This document shows, piece after piece, positions 17,553-29,007 of a stretch of 64,000 bases of DNA (position 1 is its first letter; every line of letters starts with the position of its first letter). The stretch lies in assembly GCF_002001105.1 (NCBI RefSeq), contig NZ_MUNP01000077.1, positions 118,055 to 182,054 of the forward strand, read 5' to 3'. The stretch comes from Rhodanobacter sp. C06. GTDB taxonomy: Bacteria; Pseudomonadota; Gammaproteobacteria; Xanthomonadales; Rhodanobacteraceae. The notes under the pieces are model-generated. The model was not told where the DNA came from. It made no database searches and worked only from the letters and a program-made list of their open reading frames with translations. The position numbers and the translations under genes were made by a program.

Positions 17553-19802
17553 ATGTCGAAAAAATGCACGCCTTCCGCCGATGCTTCCACCGTCGTCGAC
17601 CCTTCGCGCCGCAACGTCCTGCGGCTCTCGGGCATCGCCGGCCTGGCACTCGCCGGTTCGGCATTGCTGCCCGCCGAAGCAAAGGCCGAGACAGGTACGG
17701 CATCCGTCGAACCGGTGGCGGCCGGGGCCGGCTTTGCTGTGCAGGCCGCCATCGCGACGCCGATCCGTCCGCCGGCCGTGCCCCTGGCGGTGCGCCAGCC
17801 CTACCTGAGCACCTGGCTGCCAGCAACGCTGTTGCCCGGCAATGCGCCGCAGTTCTGGCAGGGCAGTTCCACGGGGATGGTGGGTCTGGTCCGCATCGAT
17901 GGCGTGGCCTGGCTGTTCATGGGCGACGGCAAGATCGTCCAGGCCATTCCCGACGGCAACCACGGCAAGCAGGCCACGGTCGAGGACTTCCCGCGCGCCA
18001 TGCGACAGACCGCGTTGCGCGTCACGGCGACGCGCTCGTGCTTCACCCTGCAAGGCGGCGGCGTCGAGCTGGCGGTGGACTTTCTTTCGCCGGTGGAGCC
18101 GGGCGACAACCGCCGCCAGTCGATTCCGATGAGCTACGTGCGCGTGTCGGCGCGCAGCGCTGATGGCGCATCCCACACCGTGCAGGTCTACATGGAAATC
18201 ACCGGCGACTGGGCCGGCGACGATGCCGCGCAGGAGCTGGTGGTCGCGCGCGGCGATTCACCGGCCGCCCGGACCTGGACGCTGGCACTCGCCAAACCGC
18301 AGCCGCTGGCGGAGCAGCACGAGTTCGCGGCCTGGGGCCGGGTGCTGTGGTCGACGCCGGCGCGCGACGGCGTCAGCCTGCAGGCGGGCGACCGACTGAA
18401 ACTGCGGGCACGCTTCGCCGGACACGGTTCGCTCGACGGCAGCAACGAGGCAGCGCTCAGCACGGTCAAGGCACTGCCGGCGTTGGCGCTGGCGGTCGAT
18501 CTCGGCCATTGCGGTGCTGCTGCAAGCGCGGCGGATTTCGTGGTCGGCCAGGTGCGCGAGCAGTGCATCAACTACCTGGGGCGGCCGTTGCGCGCGCTGT
18601 GGACGAAGCATTTCGGTGACTGGAAGGCGATGCTGGATTTCTTCCATGGCGATGCCGCGGCGGCACGGCAGCGGGCCGATACGCTCGATGTGCGCATCAG
18701 TCGCGACGCGCGTGCCTTCGGCGGGGAGCGCTACGAAGGGTTATGCGTGCTCGCGTTGCGACAAGCCTATGCCGGTACCGAACTGGTGCTGGGGCCGGAC
18801 GGTACGCCGTGGGCGTTCCTGAAGGAGATTTCCAGCGACGGCAACGTGTCCACCGTGGACGTGCTTTACCCGGCCTCGCCCGTGTGGATGTACCTCGATC
18901 CCGACTATCTGCGCATGCTGCTGCTGCCCCTGCTCGATTATGCCGGGCATGGCGGATGGCCGAAGCCCTATGCCGAGCACGACCTCGGCTCCGCCTACCC
19001 GCAGGCGACCGGCCACAACGACGGCAAGGAAGAGGACATGCCGGTGGAGGAGAGCGGCGACATGCTGATCATGATCGCCACCTGGCTGCGCCGCGTGCCG
19101 CGCGCCGATGCACAGGCCTTCGCCAGCCGCCATTACCCGCTGCTGGAAAAGTGGGCGCAGTACCTGGAACGGAACCTGCCTGATCCGGGCTTCCAGAACC
19201 AGACGGATGACTTCGCCGGCTCGATCGCGCACAGCGTCAACCTGGCGCTGAAAGGCATCGTGGCCTTGGCCGCGATGGGGCAGGTGGCCGGGCTCGCCGG
19301 CCATGCCGACGATGCAGCGCACTACCGCGACCGGGCGCGCAAGGACATCACGTACTGGGCCGCGCGTGCGAAGGATCCGCAAGCCCCGCACCTGGACCTG
19401 ACCTATCACGATGCGGGCGGGCAAGGTACGTGGGGGACGCTCTACAACGGCTTTGCGGACACCGTGCTGGGCACGGGCCTGATTCCAGCGGAAATCCGTG
19501 CCATGCAGGCGGCCTGGTATCGAGGGCAATGCAATGCCTTCGGGCTCCCGTTGCAGGTGCCGCACAGTTATGCCAAGTCGGACTGGGCGCTGTTCACGGC
19601 GGCATGGCTGGCCGACCAGCCGGTGGCGCAGGAGTTGATCGATCGCGTCTATGCCTACGCCGATGGCACACCCGACCGCGTGCCGTTCTGCGATCTCTAC
19701 AACACCGTCACCGCTGCTCGTGTTGCTTTCCAGGCACGTCCGGTGCAAGGCGGCATCTTCGCGCCCCTCGCCGTACGAAGCATGCAGCAGCCTGCTCATT
19801 AG
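17553..19802 (+). CDS. Tat-exported DUF4965 (glutaminase A-like) protein
   Basis: This encodes 749 residues. The N-terminus has a twin-arginine signal (SRRNVLRLSG then LALAGSALLP), so it is probably exported folded. The body matches the DUF5127/DUF4965/DUF1793 arrangement of fungal GtaA-like glutaminases: an early PLAVRQPYLSTWL, then a long middle with HFGDWKAMLDFF, LYPASPVWMYLDPDYLRMLL and YAEHDLGSAYPQATGHNDG, and a late helical barrel with VNLALKGIVALAAMGQVAGL and GTLYNGFADTVLG. Enzymatic action on glutamine or on glycans is not proven for bacterial members. It stands upstream of a TonB receptor and a GH92 mannosidase, which suggests a role in using host or fungal glycoprotein. The start is the ATG before the Tat signal. 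Confidence 0.85.
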   Translation: MSKKCTPSADASTVVDPSRRNVLRLSGIAGLALAGSALLPAEAKAETGTASVEPVAAGAGFAVQAAIATPIRPPAVPLAVRQPYLSTWLPATLLPGNAPQFWQGSSTGMVGLVRIDGVAWLFMGDGKIVQAIPDGNHGKQATVEDFPRAMRQTALRVTATRSCFTLQGGGVELAVDFLSPVEPGDNRRQSIPMSYVRVSARSADGASHTVQVYMEITGDWAGDDAAQELVVARGDSPAARTWTLALAKPQPLAEQHEFAAWGRVLWSTPARDGVSLQAGDRLKLRARFAGHGSLDGSNEAALSTVKALPALALAVDLGHCGAAASAADFVVGQVREQCINYLGRPLRALWTKHFGDWKAMLDFFHGDAAAARQRADTLDVRISRDARAFGGERYEGLCVLALRQAYAGTELVLGPDGTPWAFLKEISSDGNVSTVDVLYPASPVWMYLDPDYLRMLLLPLLDYAGHGGWPKPYAEHDLGSAYPQATGHNDGKEEDMPVEESGDMLIMIATWLRRVPRADAQAFASRHYPLLEKWAQYLERNLPDPGFQNQTDDFAGSIAHSVNLALKGIVALAAMGQVAGLAGHADDAAHYRDRARKDITYWAARAKDPQAPHLDLTYHDAGGQGTWGTLYNGFADTVLGTGLIPAEIRAMQAAWYRGQCNAFGLPLQVPHSYAKSDWALFTAAWLADQPVAQELIDRVYAYADGTPDRVPFCDLYNTVTAARVAFQARPVQGGIFAPLAVRSMQQPAH

Positions 19803-19891
19803 CCAGGCCGATGGGACTTGGCAGGAGACCAGTGGGCCAGCCTGCGCCCGCTCCTGCGCTGCGACTTCGTCATGGGATAGCGGGTCGACGG

Positions 19892-19922
19892 GGGCCGCCG
19901 ACCGTTCGCGGCGCCATTTTTT
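19892..19922 (+). terminator. Rho-independent terminator after the DUF4965 gene
   Basis: GGGCCGC (19892-19898) pairs with GCGGCGCC (19908-19915, one bulged base) and is followed by ATTTTTT. It lies 90 bases after the stop codon. The same T-run also sits in the loop of a second possible stem, 19908-19929. Confidence 0.55.
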
Positions 19923-19992
19923 GCGCCGCAGCGTGACTTATCGAGTTCGAGGTGTAGGTTTCGGCTGAAGCCTTAAGATCGATCCAAGTCAT

Positions 19993-20008
19993 TGTGATCC
20001 ACATCACG
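19993..20008. promoter_or_regulatory. CRP/Clp-like binding site upstream of the TonB receptor gene
   Basis: TGTGATCCACATCACG matches the TGTGA-N6-TCACA consensus at nine of ten fixed positions. It lies about 430 bases upstream of the receptor ATG in the 638-base gap 19803-20440, in which I see no convincing gene. In xanthomonads Clp uses this consensus. It suggests that global carbon or c-di-GMP signalling controls the glycan locus. Confidence 0.6.
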
Positions 20009-20440
20009 CCAGTGACACGAGGGGTGGATGCGGCTTCGGCCGCGTGACGATTGGGCAGGAGTGGGCTGCCCGGGATGTCACGGCTCCTGTCTGGCGGGTT
20101 GACGGGGTTTGAGAAATGCAACCACCGAAGCCATCGGTATTTCCCCTGTGACGTGCCTGCATGCACCAGGCATGTGCGGGTGCGTGGGCGGAATTCCTGT
20201 CCCAGCAGGTTCCGTGGCAACCGGCCGCTTTCGCGGCCTTCGATCCGGGCAATCGCAGTAACGCGTTCGGGATTTTGAAGTGTCGGTCGACGACGGGCAT
20301 GCGCCCGTTGGCTGATGAAAATTTGGATCGATTCAGTGTTGGAGGGAGCAAGAAAGCGGCGACCACGCATCCGGTTCATGCGATCGAACGGAGCGCCTTG
20401 CGCCGATTCCAGTGAACGCATATCAACGGAGATACTGAAG

Positions 20441-23400
20441 ATGACTTACCTGCCTCATGCCTTTGCCCGCAAGCCGCTCTACGCCGCGTTAGCCGCGGCG
20501 AGCCTGTCGCTCGGTGGTCTCGGAATCCCCGCGGCCGCCTTGGCCGCCCAGACGGCGACGCCCGTCGCGACCGCGACGCCACCGCCGGCACAAACATCCG
20601 GCGGCGCGCAATCATCCGACGACACGGCGGCAAAGACGGCAGGCAAGAAAAAGAGCGACAAGAACGGCAAGCCCATCCTCTTGCCCGGCGTGATCGTCAC
20701 GAGCTACCGCCAGTCGATCGACCAGAACCTGCAGGACAAGCGCGATTCCAACGCCATCGTCGAGGTCATCAACGCGCAGAACATCGCGCAGTTCCCCGCC
20801 AAGAACATCGCCGACGCGCTGGCGCACGTGCCCGGCGTGGTCATCACCCGCGAATCCGGCGAAGGCAAGACAGTCAGCATCCGCGGCCTCGCGCCCGAGC
20901 TGACGCTGACGGAATTGAACGGCAACTACGTGGCCTCGGCCGATACCTCGGCCGGTCTGACGCGCTCGTTCAACTATTCGATGATGCCGGCCAACATGTT
21001 CTCGGACATCAAGCTCTACAAGAGCCTGGAAGCGCGCCTGGACGAGGGCGGCATCGGCGGCAACGTGGACCTGCGCACGCGCCGTCCGCTGGAGATGGCG
21101 GCGAACGACGGCTTCGTGTCCGTCAACGGCGCGGGTTCCGACAACAGCGGCAAGATCACGCCGCAGGTCTCGGCGTTGTGGTCGTGGAAGAACAAGGACC
21201 AGACCTTTGGCGTCCTGCTTGCGGGCACGTACCAGAAGCGCCGGGACATCGACTACACGGCCAATGCGTCGAGCTGGCACTGGTGGGCCGACAACTGCTC
21301 CGACCACGCAACGTGCACCCAGCCGCCCACGGATGTACACGGCAACCAGTACGACCCCGCCGTGGCCTCCAACATCGACCTGTGGGGCAACGGCGAGGTC
21401 GACCAATCCGGCAGGCAGTATTCGGGCTACTGGATGCCGCAGCAGTTCTCCACCAGCCGGAACCAGCTGGACCTGAAGACCAAGGGCGTCCAGGCCACCA
21501 TGCAGTTCAAGCCCAGCGATCATTTCCTGCTGACGGGCAACTACTTCCGCTTCCAGCGGCAGCAGACCCAGATCACCAATACCCTGGAGGTTCCCGAGTG
21601 GGGCCTGCCCAGCAACAACAATTTTGACGACCAGCAGGGCCGGCTGCTCGCGCCCAATGGCCTGACGTTCGATCCCTCGCACACCGTCGTTACCGGTGCG
21701 AACTACGTGCTGCCGCCCCCGGGCCAGGGCTGCAATGCGACGACGAACCCCAGCACCGGCGCGCAGCGGCAGCCGGTGGACGTCTGCTCGACGGAGATCC
21801 CCTGGCTCAACGGCAACTACTCCGTGGAGAAGGCCACCTCGCAGACCCTCAACCTCGAAGGCGAATGGGACAACGGCGGCGACCTCAGCGGGACGTTCAA
21901 CGTCGGCCGTACCTGGGCGACGGGCGGCCCGTCGATCGAGCTGGGCATGGCGGCCAAGCCGCGCAACTTCGTCAACGGCCAGTGGGTGGACGGCAGCAAC
22001 GGGGCCGCGTGGACGCTGAACGGCAAGCCGACCATCACGGCGGCGCCTGACGTGCTGCAGAACATGCTGGCCGGCGAGGGCCAGGTGGACCTCGGTTCGA
22101 CCGGCTCCAACATGGTCAATACCCGCACCTCGCAGAATTTCGCCCAGGCGGACTTCACCTGGGCCTTCGACAACGGCTGGCTGCAATCGCTGCAGTTCGG
22201 TGCGAAGTACCGCGACAACCGCGCCGAGCAGCAGAACAACGAACTGCGCTGGTACTGCAAGGGCACCACGCTGCAGTTCCAGACCTGCGACCCGAACGCC
22301 GGCCAGCTGCCGGCGGGCTTCCTCGAACCGAGCATGCTCGACGGCAACACCGAGGCCTACAACGACAGCATCTTCCCGGCGATCAACTTCCCGGCCTACT
22401 ACAGCCACCTCAACTCCACCTACGACCGGGTGGTCTACAACCATCCCGAAGACAAGTCCACGGTCCGGGAAAAGATCTCGGCGGCCTACGTGCAGGCGAA
22501 CTTCGACACGGGCACGCTGCGCGGCAACGTGGGCCTGCGCTTCGTCAGCACGCAGCAGGACCTCACCGTCGCCGACCAGATCACCACCAACAACGCGGTG
22601 TACTACCACGACGCGAGCGGCAACATCCTGATCTGCCCGGCCAGCGGCGTGAACGCCGGCGGCGGCCCGTGCGCGCCGGGCGATTTCCAGTACCTGCCGC
22701 GCGAGCAGTCGGTGGTGCAGACCTACTCCAACGCCACCACCTCCAAGCGCTACAACAAGCTGCTGCCCAGCTTCAACGTCGCGTGGACCGTTGCAGACAA
22801 CTTCGTGCTGCGCGCCGCCGGTTCGCAGGCGATGGCCCGTGCCAACTACACCGACCTGGCCGAGCTGGGCAGCCTCACCAACAACACGCAGGCGTACTAC
22901 AACGACCGCAAGCAGTTCGGCGCGCCCCCGCCGGGCTGGTACGGCAGCGGCGCCAACGCCGACCTCAAGCCGTTCACGGCCACCCAGTTCGACCTGGCAG
23001 GCGAGTGGTACTACGCGCCCGAGTCGGTCGTCGGCCTGGACCTGTTCGACAAGAAGGTGAAGAACTTCGTCGTGCCGGTCACCGTCAACAACATCAACGT
23101 GGATGTCGGCGGCACCCAGGAGAACTTCCTGCAGTACAGCACCAACGCCAACGGCCGTTCGGGCACATCCAAGGGCGTGGAGCTCTACACGCAGCACACC
23201 TTCCAGTCGGGCTTCGGCTACATCGCCAACTACACGCTCAACAAGACCAACGAAACCGCGGTTTCGCTCGGCGACACCCAGGTGGGCAAGTCGGAACTGA
23301 TCGGCAGCGCCAAGTACGCGGCGAACGTGTCGCTGTTCTACGAGAAGCACGGGCTGCTGCTGCGTGCCACCAGCAACTGGACGGGCCGCACCATGCAAGG

Positions 23401-23629
23401 GCTTGCCGCCGGTCTGCCCGTCTACACGGAGCCTTACCACCAGGTCGATCTGAACGGCGACTACAAGTTCAACAAGCACCTGATGGTGACCGCGTCGATC
23501 ATCAACCTGACGAAGGCCAAGCCGCGCTCGTACCTGGGAAGCGACACGACGGCGCGGCTGAATCAGCTCGAATACGCCGGACGCCAGTACTACATGGGCG
23601 TCACGTACAAGTTCGGCTCCGGCGATTGA
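20441..23629 (+). CDS. TonB-dependent receptor
   Basis: This is a 1062-residue outer-membrane receptor. A signal peptide (about 1-35, ending ALAAQ) is followed by a Pro/Ala/Lys-rich linker (about 36-85), a TonB-box-like PGVIVTSYRQSIDQNL, and the plug domain (about 95-220) with NIADALAHVPGVVI and VSIRGLAPELTLTELNG. A 22-strand barrel runs to the end, closing with YYMGVTYKFGSGD. Its size and the plug sequence are those of the large carbohydrate-type receptors of Xanthomonas and Caulobacter. It imports glycans or siderophore-like molecules using TonB energy; the flanking DUF4965 and GH92 genes suggest mannose-containing oligosaccharides. GGAGA lies 7 bases before the ATG. A CRP-like site lies upstream. 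Confidence 0.92.
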   Translation: MTYLPHAFARKPLYAALAAASLSLGGLGIPAAALAAQTATPVATATPPPAQTSGGAQSSDDTAAKTAGKKKSDKNGKPILLPGVIVTSYRQSIDQNLQDKRDSNAIVEVINAQNIAQFPAKNIADALAHVPGVVITRESGEGKTVSIRGLAPELTLTELNGNYVASADTSAGLTRSFNYSMMPANMFSDIKLYKSLEARLDEGGIGGNVDLRTRRPLEMAANDGFVSVNGAGSDNSGKITPQVSALWSWKNKDQTFGVLLAGTYQKRRDIDYTANASSWHWWADNCSDHATCTQPPTDVHGNQYDPAVASNIDLWGNGEVDQSGRQYSGYWMPQQFSTSRNQLDLKTKGVQATMQFKPSDHFLLTGNYFRFQRQQTQITNTLEVPEWGLPSNNNFDDQQGRLLAPNGLTFDPSHTVVTGANYVLPPPGQGCNATTNPSTGAQRQPVDVCSTEIPWLNGNYSVEKATSQTLNLEGEWDNGGDLSGTFNVGRTWATGGPSIELGMAAKPRNFVNGQWVDGSNGAAWTLNGKPTITAAPDVLQNMLAGEGQVDLGSTGSNMVNTRTSQNFAQADFTWAFDNGWLQSLQFGAKYRDNRAEQQNNELRWYCKGTTLQFQTCDPNAGQLPAGFLEPSMLDGNTEAYNDSIFPAINFPAYYSHLNSTYDRVVYNHPEDKSTVREKISAAYVQANFDTGTLRGNVGLRFVSTQQDLTVADQITTNNAVYYHDASGNILICPASGVNAGGGPCAPGDFQYLPREQSVVQTYSNATTSKRYNKLLPSFNVAWTVADNFVLRAAGSQAMARANYTDLAELGSLTNNTQAYYNDRKQFGAPPPGWYGSGANADLKPFTATQFDLAGEWYYAPESVVGLDLFDKKVKNFVVPVTVNNINVDVGGTQENFLQYSTNANGRSGTSKGVELYTQHTFQSGFGYIANYTLNKTNETAVSLGDTQVGKSELIGSAKYAANVSLFYEKHGLLLRATSNWTGRTMQGLAAGLPVYTEPYHQVDLNGDYKFNKHLMVTASIINLTKAKPRSYLGSDTTARLNQLEYAGRQYYMGVTYKFGSGD

Positions 23630-23665
23630 GCACGACGGGCGGGTTCAATCTTGGCCTGCCCATGA

Positions 23666-23704
23666 GCTTTGCTCCCTCTCCCCGTCAGGGAGAGGGAGCA
23701 AAGC
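23666..23704. repeat. Family A palindrome, 17-bp perfect stem after the receptor gene
   Basis: GCTTTGCTCCCTCTCCC (23666-23682) and its exact complement (23688-23704) enclose a 5-base loop. It is the strongest single hairpin of this family in the window. It lies 37 bases after the receptor stop and may act as a terminator or mRNA stabiliser. Confidence 0.85.
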
Positions 23705-23759
23705 GCCGCCGGCGTGACGGGTGACGCGCCTCCATTCATTGCACGCACCGGAACGGACC

Positions 23760-26153
23760 ATGCATCCATTTCCCGTACTCTCTTGCCGCCCCGCTTCGTC
23801 GATCTGCAGGCACGTTGCACAGGTCTTCGCGATGGCAGCCCTCGCGCTTGGAACCATGGGCGCGGTCCATGCCCAAGGCGACAACGCGTCGCAGCATGCG
23901 ACGCAGGCCGTCGACGAAGCGAACCCGCTGGTCGGTACCGCGCCGCTGGACCGGCAGTCGCTGATCGGCAACGCGCCGCCGCCGGGCGAGCCGTTGTATT
24001 CGGGCATGACCTCGCCGGGTGCGAGCCTGCCGCAAAGCTCGACCGAGGCGACGCCGGTCAACCTCAATGTCGATCTCAGCTATCCCGCGGGCGTCGGCAT
24101 GTCGTACTACTACCCCAATCCGACGATGATCGGATTCACCGGCGGCGGCTCGACCTATGGCGGCCAGGCCTCGCCGATGATCATGCCGGTGGTGGGCGAC
24201 TGGACCGTGCCGCCCGACTACGCGCGGTCGTATTACGACAAGGCGAGCGAGAAGGCGTCGCCGGGCTACTACACGGTCGATCTCGCCACGTTCCACACCA
24301 GGGTCGAGCTCACCGCGACGCAGCGCACCAGCCTGATGCGCTTCACCTTCCCGGCGAGCCACCGATCGAATGTCGTCATCAACCTGCGCCGCTCCGGCGG
24401 CAACGTGGAGGTGGTCGACGACCGCACCATCCGCGGCGTCTCCACGGGCGGGCGCCCGGAACGCGATTCGGATGGCGCCTGGTTCGTCGCCGAGTTCTCG
24501 CGGCCGTTCGCGGGCTTCGGCACCTTCCGCGCGGACCACGATCACGAGGGCTACGGCATCGGCGATGCGGACGTGCAATCGGGCCGGCGTGCGGTGTCCG
24601 GCAGTTACGCGGGCGCCTACGTCACTTTCGACACCAGGGCCGGCGAGCAGGTGCTGGTGAAGATCGCCCACGGCCACAGTGCCGAAGAAGCCGAACAGCG
24701 GTTGCGCGACGAAGAACCGGGCTGGGATTTCGAGCGCGTGCATGCCCAGGCGCGTGCGGCGTGGGCGCGATTGCTCGACCGTGTCGAAGTCAGCGGCGGC
24801 ACGCCGAAGCAGCGCATGCTGTTCTACTCGACGCTGTACCACTCCTTCGCCAGCCCGCGGCGGCTGGCGCGCAAGGGCGAGCGCTTCACCGGTGCGGACG
24901 GCAAGGTCCACGTCGCCAGCTACGACCGCTACAGCCCGGTCCCGTTCTGGGATACCGGCCGCAACCAGATCGTGCTGCTGATGCTGCTCGAACCGAAGAT
25001 CGTGCAGGACATCATGCGCTCCGAGCTGGATCGCGCGCGCGAACGCGGTTACATGGACACCTCGTTCCATGGCGACCACGCCGTGCTGCTCTACGATGGC
25101 GCCTGGCAGCGCGGCATCCCGTTCGATTACGCCGCTGCCTACGAGTACCTGCGCAAGAACGCGACCGATCCCAAGGGGCCGCGCGGCTATCTCGCCGAAT
25201 ACATGAAGAACGGCTGGATTTCCGACATCGTGCCGCCGGGCAATCCCAGTCCGCCGTATGCGGGCGGCAAGGCGGGCGTGGCCACCACGCTGGAATACGC
25301 CTGGGACGATCATGCACTGGCCGACGTCGCGCGCCGGCTCGGCAAGACGGACGACGCGCAGATGTTCCTGCGCCGCGCCGCGAATTACCGCAACGTGTTC
25401 GACCCGTCGACCGGCTTCATGCGCGGCAGGACCGCGGACGGCAAGTGGATCTCGCCGTTCGACCCGGGCGAACCGTACTACAACTTCATGATGAAGGAGG
25501 CCTCGGGCTGGTCCACGCTGTGGCTGGTGCCGCAGGACGTGCAGGGCCTGATCGACCTGCTCGGCGGCCGCGCCGCGTTCAACGCCAAGCTCGATGCGTT
25601 CTTCTCCACGCCCTACACGGCCAAGGGCATCTGCCGCGACTGCACCGGCCTGATCGGGCAATACGTGCAGGGCAACCAGCCGGACCAGCAGGCGGCCTAC
25701 CTCTACGCCTGGAGCGGTCAGCCGTGGAAGACGCAGGCGCTGGCGCGGCGCATCCTTGCCGAGATGTACGGCAGCGACGCCAGCGGCTACGGTTTCCCCG
25801 GCATGGACGACCAGGGTTCGACTTCGTCCTGGTACGTCCTGAGCGCGATGGGCTTCTACCCGGTCGATCCGTCCATGCCGGATTACATCCTCGGCAGCCC
25901 GATCTTCGACCGCGTCCGCCTGGACATGGGCAACGGCAAGATCTTCGAGATCGTCGCGCGCAACAATTCGGCGAAGAATCAGTACATCCAGTCCGCCACG
26001 CTCAACGGCAAGCCATGGAACAAGCCCTGGTTCAGCCAGGCGGACATCGCGAACGGCGCCACCCTGGTGCTCACGATGGGGCCCGCGCCGAACAAGGCCT
26101 GGGGTGCCGATCCGGCCGATGCGCCGCCGTCGATGTCGGCGCATGGGCAGTGA
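23760..26153 (+). CDS. GH92 family alpha-mannosidase
   Basis: This is a 797-residue exported glycoside hydrolase of family 92, calcium-dependent exo-alpha-mannosidases. A signal peptide is seen (AALALGTMGAVHAQ). Then come NPLVGTAP and GGGSTYGGQASPMIMP (N-terminal beta-sandwich), WDTGRNQIVLLMLLEP at the start of the helical barrel, MMKEASGWSTLWLVPQDV (the Glu aligns with the family catalytic acid), GNQPDQQAAYLYAW, and FPGMDDQGSTSSWYVLSAMG with the paired Asp. The usual GNEPSHH motif reads GNQPDQQ here, so the substrate-binding site may differ. The start at 23760 gives the full signal; ATG 23832 is a shorter option. It follows the TonB receptor and probably works on the imported glycan. Confidence 0.93.
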   Translation: MHPFPVLSCRPASSICRHVAQVFAMAALALGTMGAVHAQGDNASQHATQAVDEANPLVGTAPLDRQSLIGNAPPPGEPLYSGMTSPGASLPQSSTEATPVNLNVDLSYPAGVGMSYYYPNPTMIGFTGGGSTYGGQASPMIMPVVGDWTVPPDYARSYYDKASEKASPGYYTVDLATFHTRVELTATQRTSLMRFTFPASHRSNVVINLRRSGGNVEVVDDRTIRGVSTGGRPERDSDGAWFVAEFSRPFAGFGTFRADHDHEGYGIGDADVQSGRRAVSGSYAGAYVTFDTRAGEQVLVKIAHGHSAEEAEQRLRDEEPGWDFERVHAQARAAWARLLDRVEVSGGTPKQRMLFYSTLYHSFASPRRLARKGERFTGADGKVHVASYDRYSPVPFWDTGRNQIVLLMLLEPKIVQDIMRSELDRARERGYMDTSFHGDHAVLLYDGAWQRGIPFDYAAAYEYLRKNATDPKGPRGYLAEYMKNGWISDIVPPGNPSPPYAGGKAGVATTLEYAWDDHALADVARRLGKTDDAQMFLRRAANYRNVFDPSTGFMRGRTADGKWISPFDPGEPYYNFMMKEASGWSTLWLVPQDVQGLIDLLGGRAAFNAKLDAFFSTPYTAKGICRDCTGLIGQYVQGNQPDQQAAYLYAWSGQPWKTQALARRILAEMYGSDASGYGFPGMDDQGSTSSWYVLSAMGFYPVDPSMPDYILGSPIFDRVRLDMGNGKIFEIVARNNSAKNQYIQSATLNGKPWNKPWFSQADIANGATLVLTMGPAPNKAWGADPADAPPSMSAHGQ

Positions 26154-26220
26154 TCTTTCCCCTTGACCCTGAGAGGAAGGTCGAGGGCGAGGGGCAGTCT
26201 TGCCGGGCGTTCCGGCTGCT

Positions 26221-26289
26221 GGCCTGATCGCAAGCCTGGCTTCTCTCCCCCCATCCCCCTCCCCGGAGGGGAGAGGGAGCAAGGCTTGA

Positions 26290-26296
<7 letters not shown>
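26221..26296. repeat. Long composite palindrome between GH92 and ettA
   Basis: The outer arms GGCCTGATC (from 26221) and GATCAGGCC (to 26296) with AAGCC and GGCTT inside them are complementary. The inner part is a CCCTCCCC/GGGGAG family A/B-like hairpin around 26255-26278. The right outer arm overlaps the ettA stop codon. It probably serves as a two-way terminator for the convergent genes. Confidence 0.75.
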
Positions 26297-27951
<1,655 letters not shown>

Positions 27952-28124
27952 GCGTGCTCCCTGGCTGCGGTGCGCCGGCCACTGCTGGCGCGGCCCGGAC
28001 GGGTAGGTGGGATAAAGACCGCCAATTATCGCCGATAGGTCGTTTTGCCGCCATGCCGGGCGCCTTCCGCGGCCCGATTCCCCGTGCAAGCTTTCGCCGA
28101 CGAGGCTGGGGTTGGGGCGGGCGA

Positions 28125-28991
28125 ATGGATGGCATGGCATACGGAGCAAGGCGGGTGCTGACCCGGCTGGACCGGTGGGCCGCGCATCGGGCGCGCCCCC
28201 GCGGCCGGCTTGCCGTTGTCGCCCACGAATTCGTGGTGTTCGGCCTCAAGCAGGCCGCGGCCTGCCTGTTCGGTGGGCTGATGGTGGCACTGCTGCTGGC
28301 CAGCTGGCGCTGGTATCCGCGCGATGCGGGGTTGTCGCGCTACGACTTCCTGACCCTGGCGGCGCTGGCCATCCAGGGCGTGTTGCTGGCCACGAAGCTG
28401 GAGAGCCGCGAGGAGGCGAGGGTGATCCTGCTGTTCCATGTCGTGGGCACGGCGATGGAGCTGTTCAAGACGGCAGTGGGGTCGTGGAGCTACCCGGAGC
28501 CGTCCCTGCTGCGGCTGGGCGGCGTGCCGCTGTTCACCGGTTTCATGTACGCGGCAGTCGGCAGCTACATCGCCCGCGCGTGGCGCTTGTTCGACTTCCG
28601 CTTCACCCGGCATCCGCCGTTCGGCGCAACGGTGGCACTGGCCGCGGCCATTTACCTCAACTTCTTCACCCATCACTTCCTGCCGGACGCGCGGCCGCTG
28701 CTGTTCGTGGCGGTGGCGTGGCTGTTCGGGCCGTGCTGGATCCACTACCGCATCCGCCGCGTGCACCGGCACATGCCGCTGCTGCTGGGCTTCGTGCTGG
28801 TGGCGCTGTTCATCTGGCTGGCGGAGAACGTGGGCACTTTCAGCCACGCCTGGCTGTATCCGGCGCAGCGGCAGGGCTGGCACATGGTGCCGTTTGGCAA
28901 GCTGGGCGCGTGGCTGCTGCTGATGATCATCAGCTACGTGATGGTGTCCGCGCTGCACCGGCGGAATGCGCCGGCGAGGGTCCCCCGCTGA
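28125..28991 (+). CDS. DUF817 family integral membrane protein
   Basis: This encodes 288 residues with about eight transmembrane helices. Recognisable DUF817 stretches are EFVVFGLKQAAACLFGG, FHVVGTAMELFKTAVGSWSY, GGVPLFTGFMYAAVGSYIAR, and the end WHMVPFGKLGAWLLLMIISY. The function is unknown. The conserved charged residues within helices (Glu of AMELFKT, the histidines of FFTHHFLP) hint at a catalytic or transport role, but that is inference. Starts at 28125 and 28134 are both possible; neither has a strong Shine-Dalgarno sequence. It diverges from ettA with a 170-base gap and converges with the hydrolase gene at 29008. Confidence 0.85.
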   Translation: MDGMAYGARRVLTRLDRWAAHRARPRGRLAVVAHEFVVFGLKQAAACLFGGLMVALLLASWRWYPRDAGLSRYDFLTLAALAIQGVLLATKLESREEARVILLFHVVGTAMELFKTAVGSWSYPEPSLLRLGGVPLFTGFMYAAVGSYIARAWRLFDFRFTRHPPFGATVALAAAIYLNFFTHHFLPDARPLLFVAVAWLFGPCWIHYRIRRVHRHMPLLLGFVLVALFIWLAENVGTFSHAWLYPAQRQGWHMVPFGKLGAWLLLMIISYVMVSALHRRNAPARVPR

Positions 28992-29007
28992 GGCCTGCCC
29001 GTGACTA

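Noticed and set aside
19870..20421. 183-codon reverse frame in the gap before the TonB receptor
   Set aside because: It would cover a terminator and a CRP-like site and shows no domain; the region is better read as regulatory.
20612..23479. 955-codon open frame opposite the TonB receptor gene
   Set aside because: No signal peptide, motif or ribosome site; the receptor on the plus strand is complete from signal to final strand.
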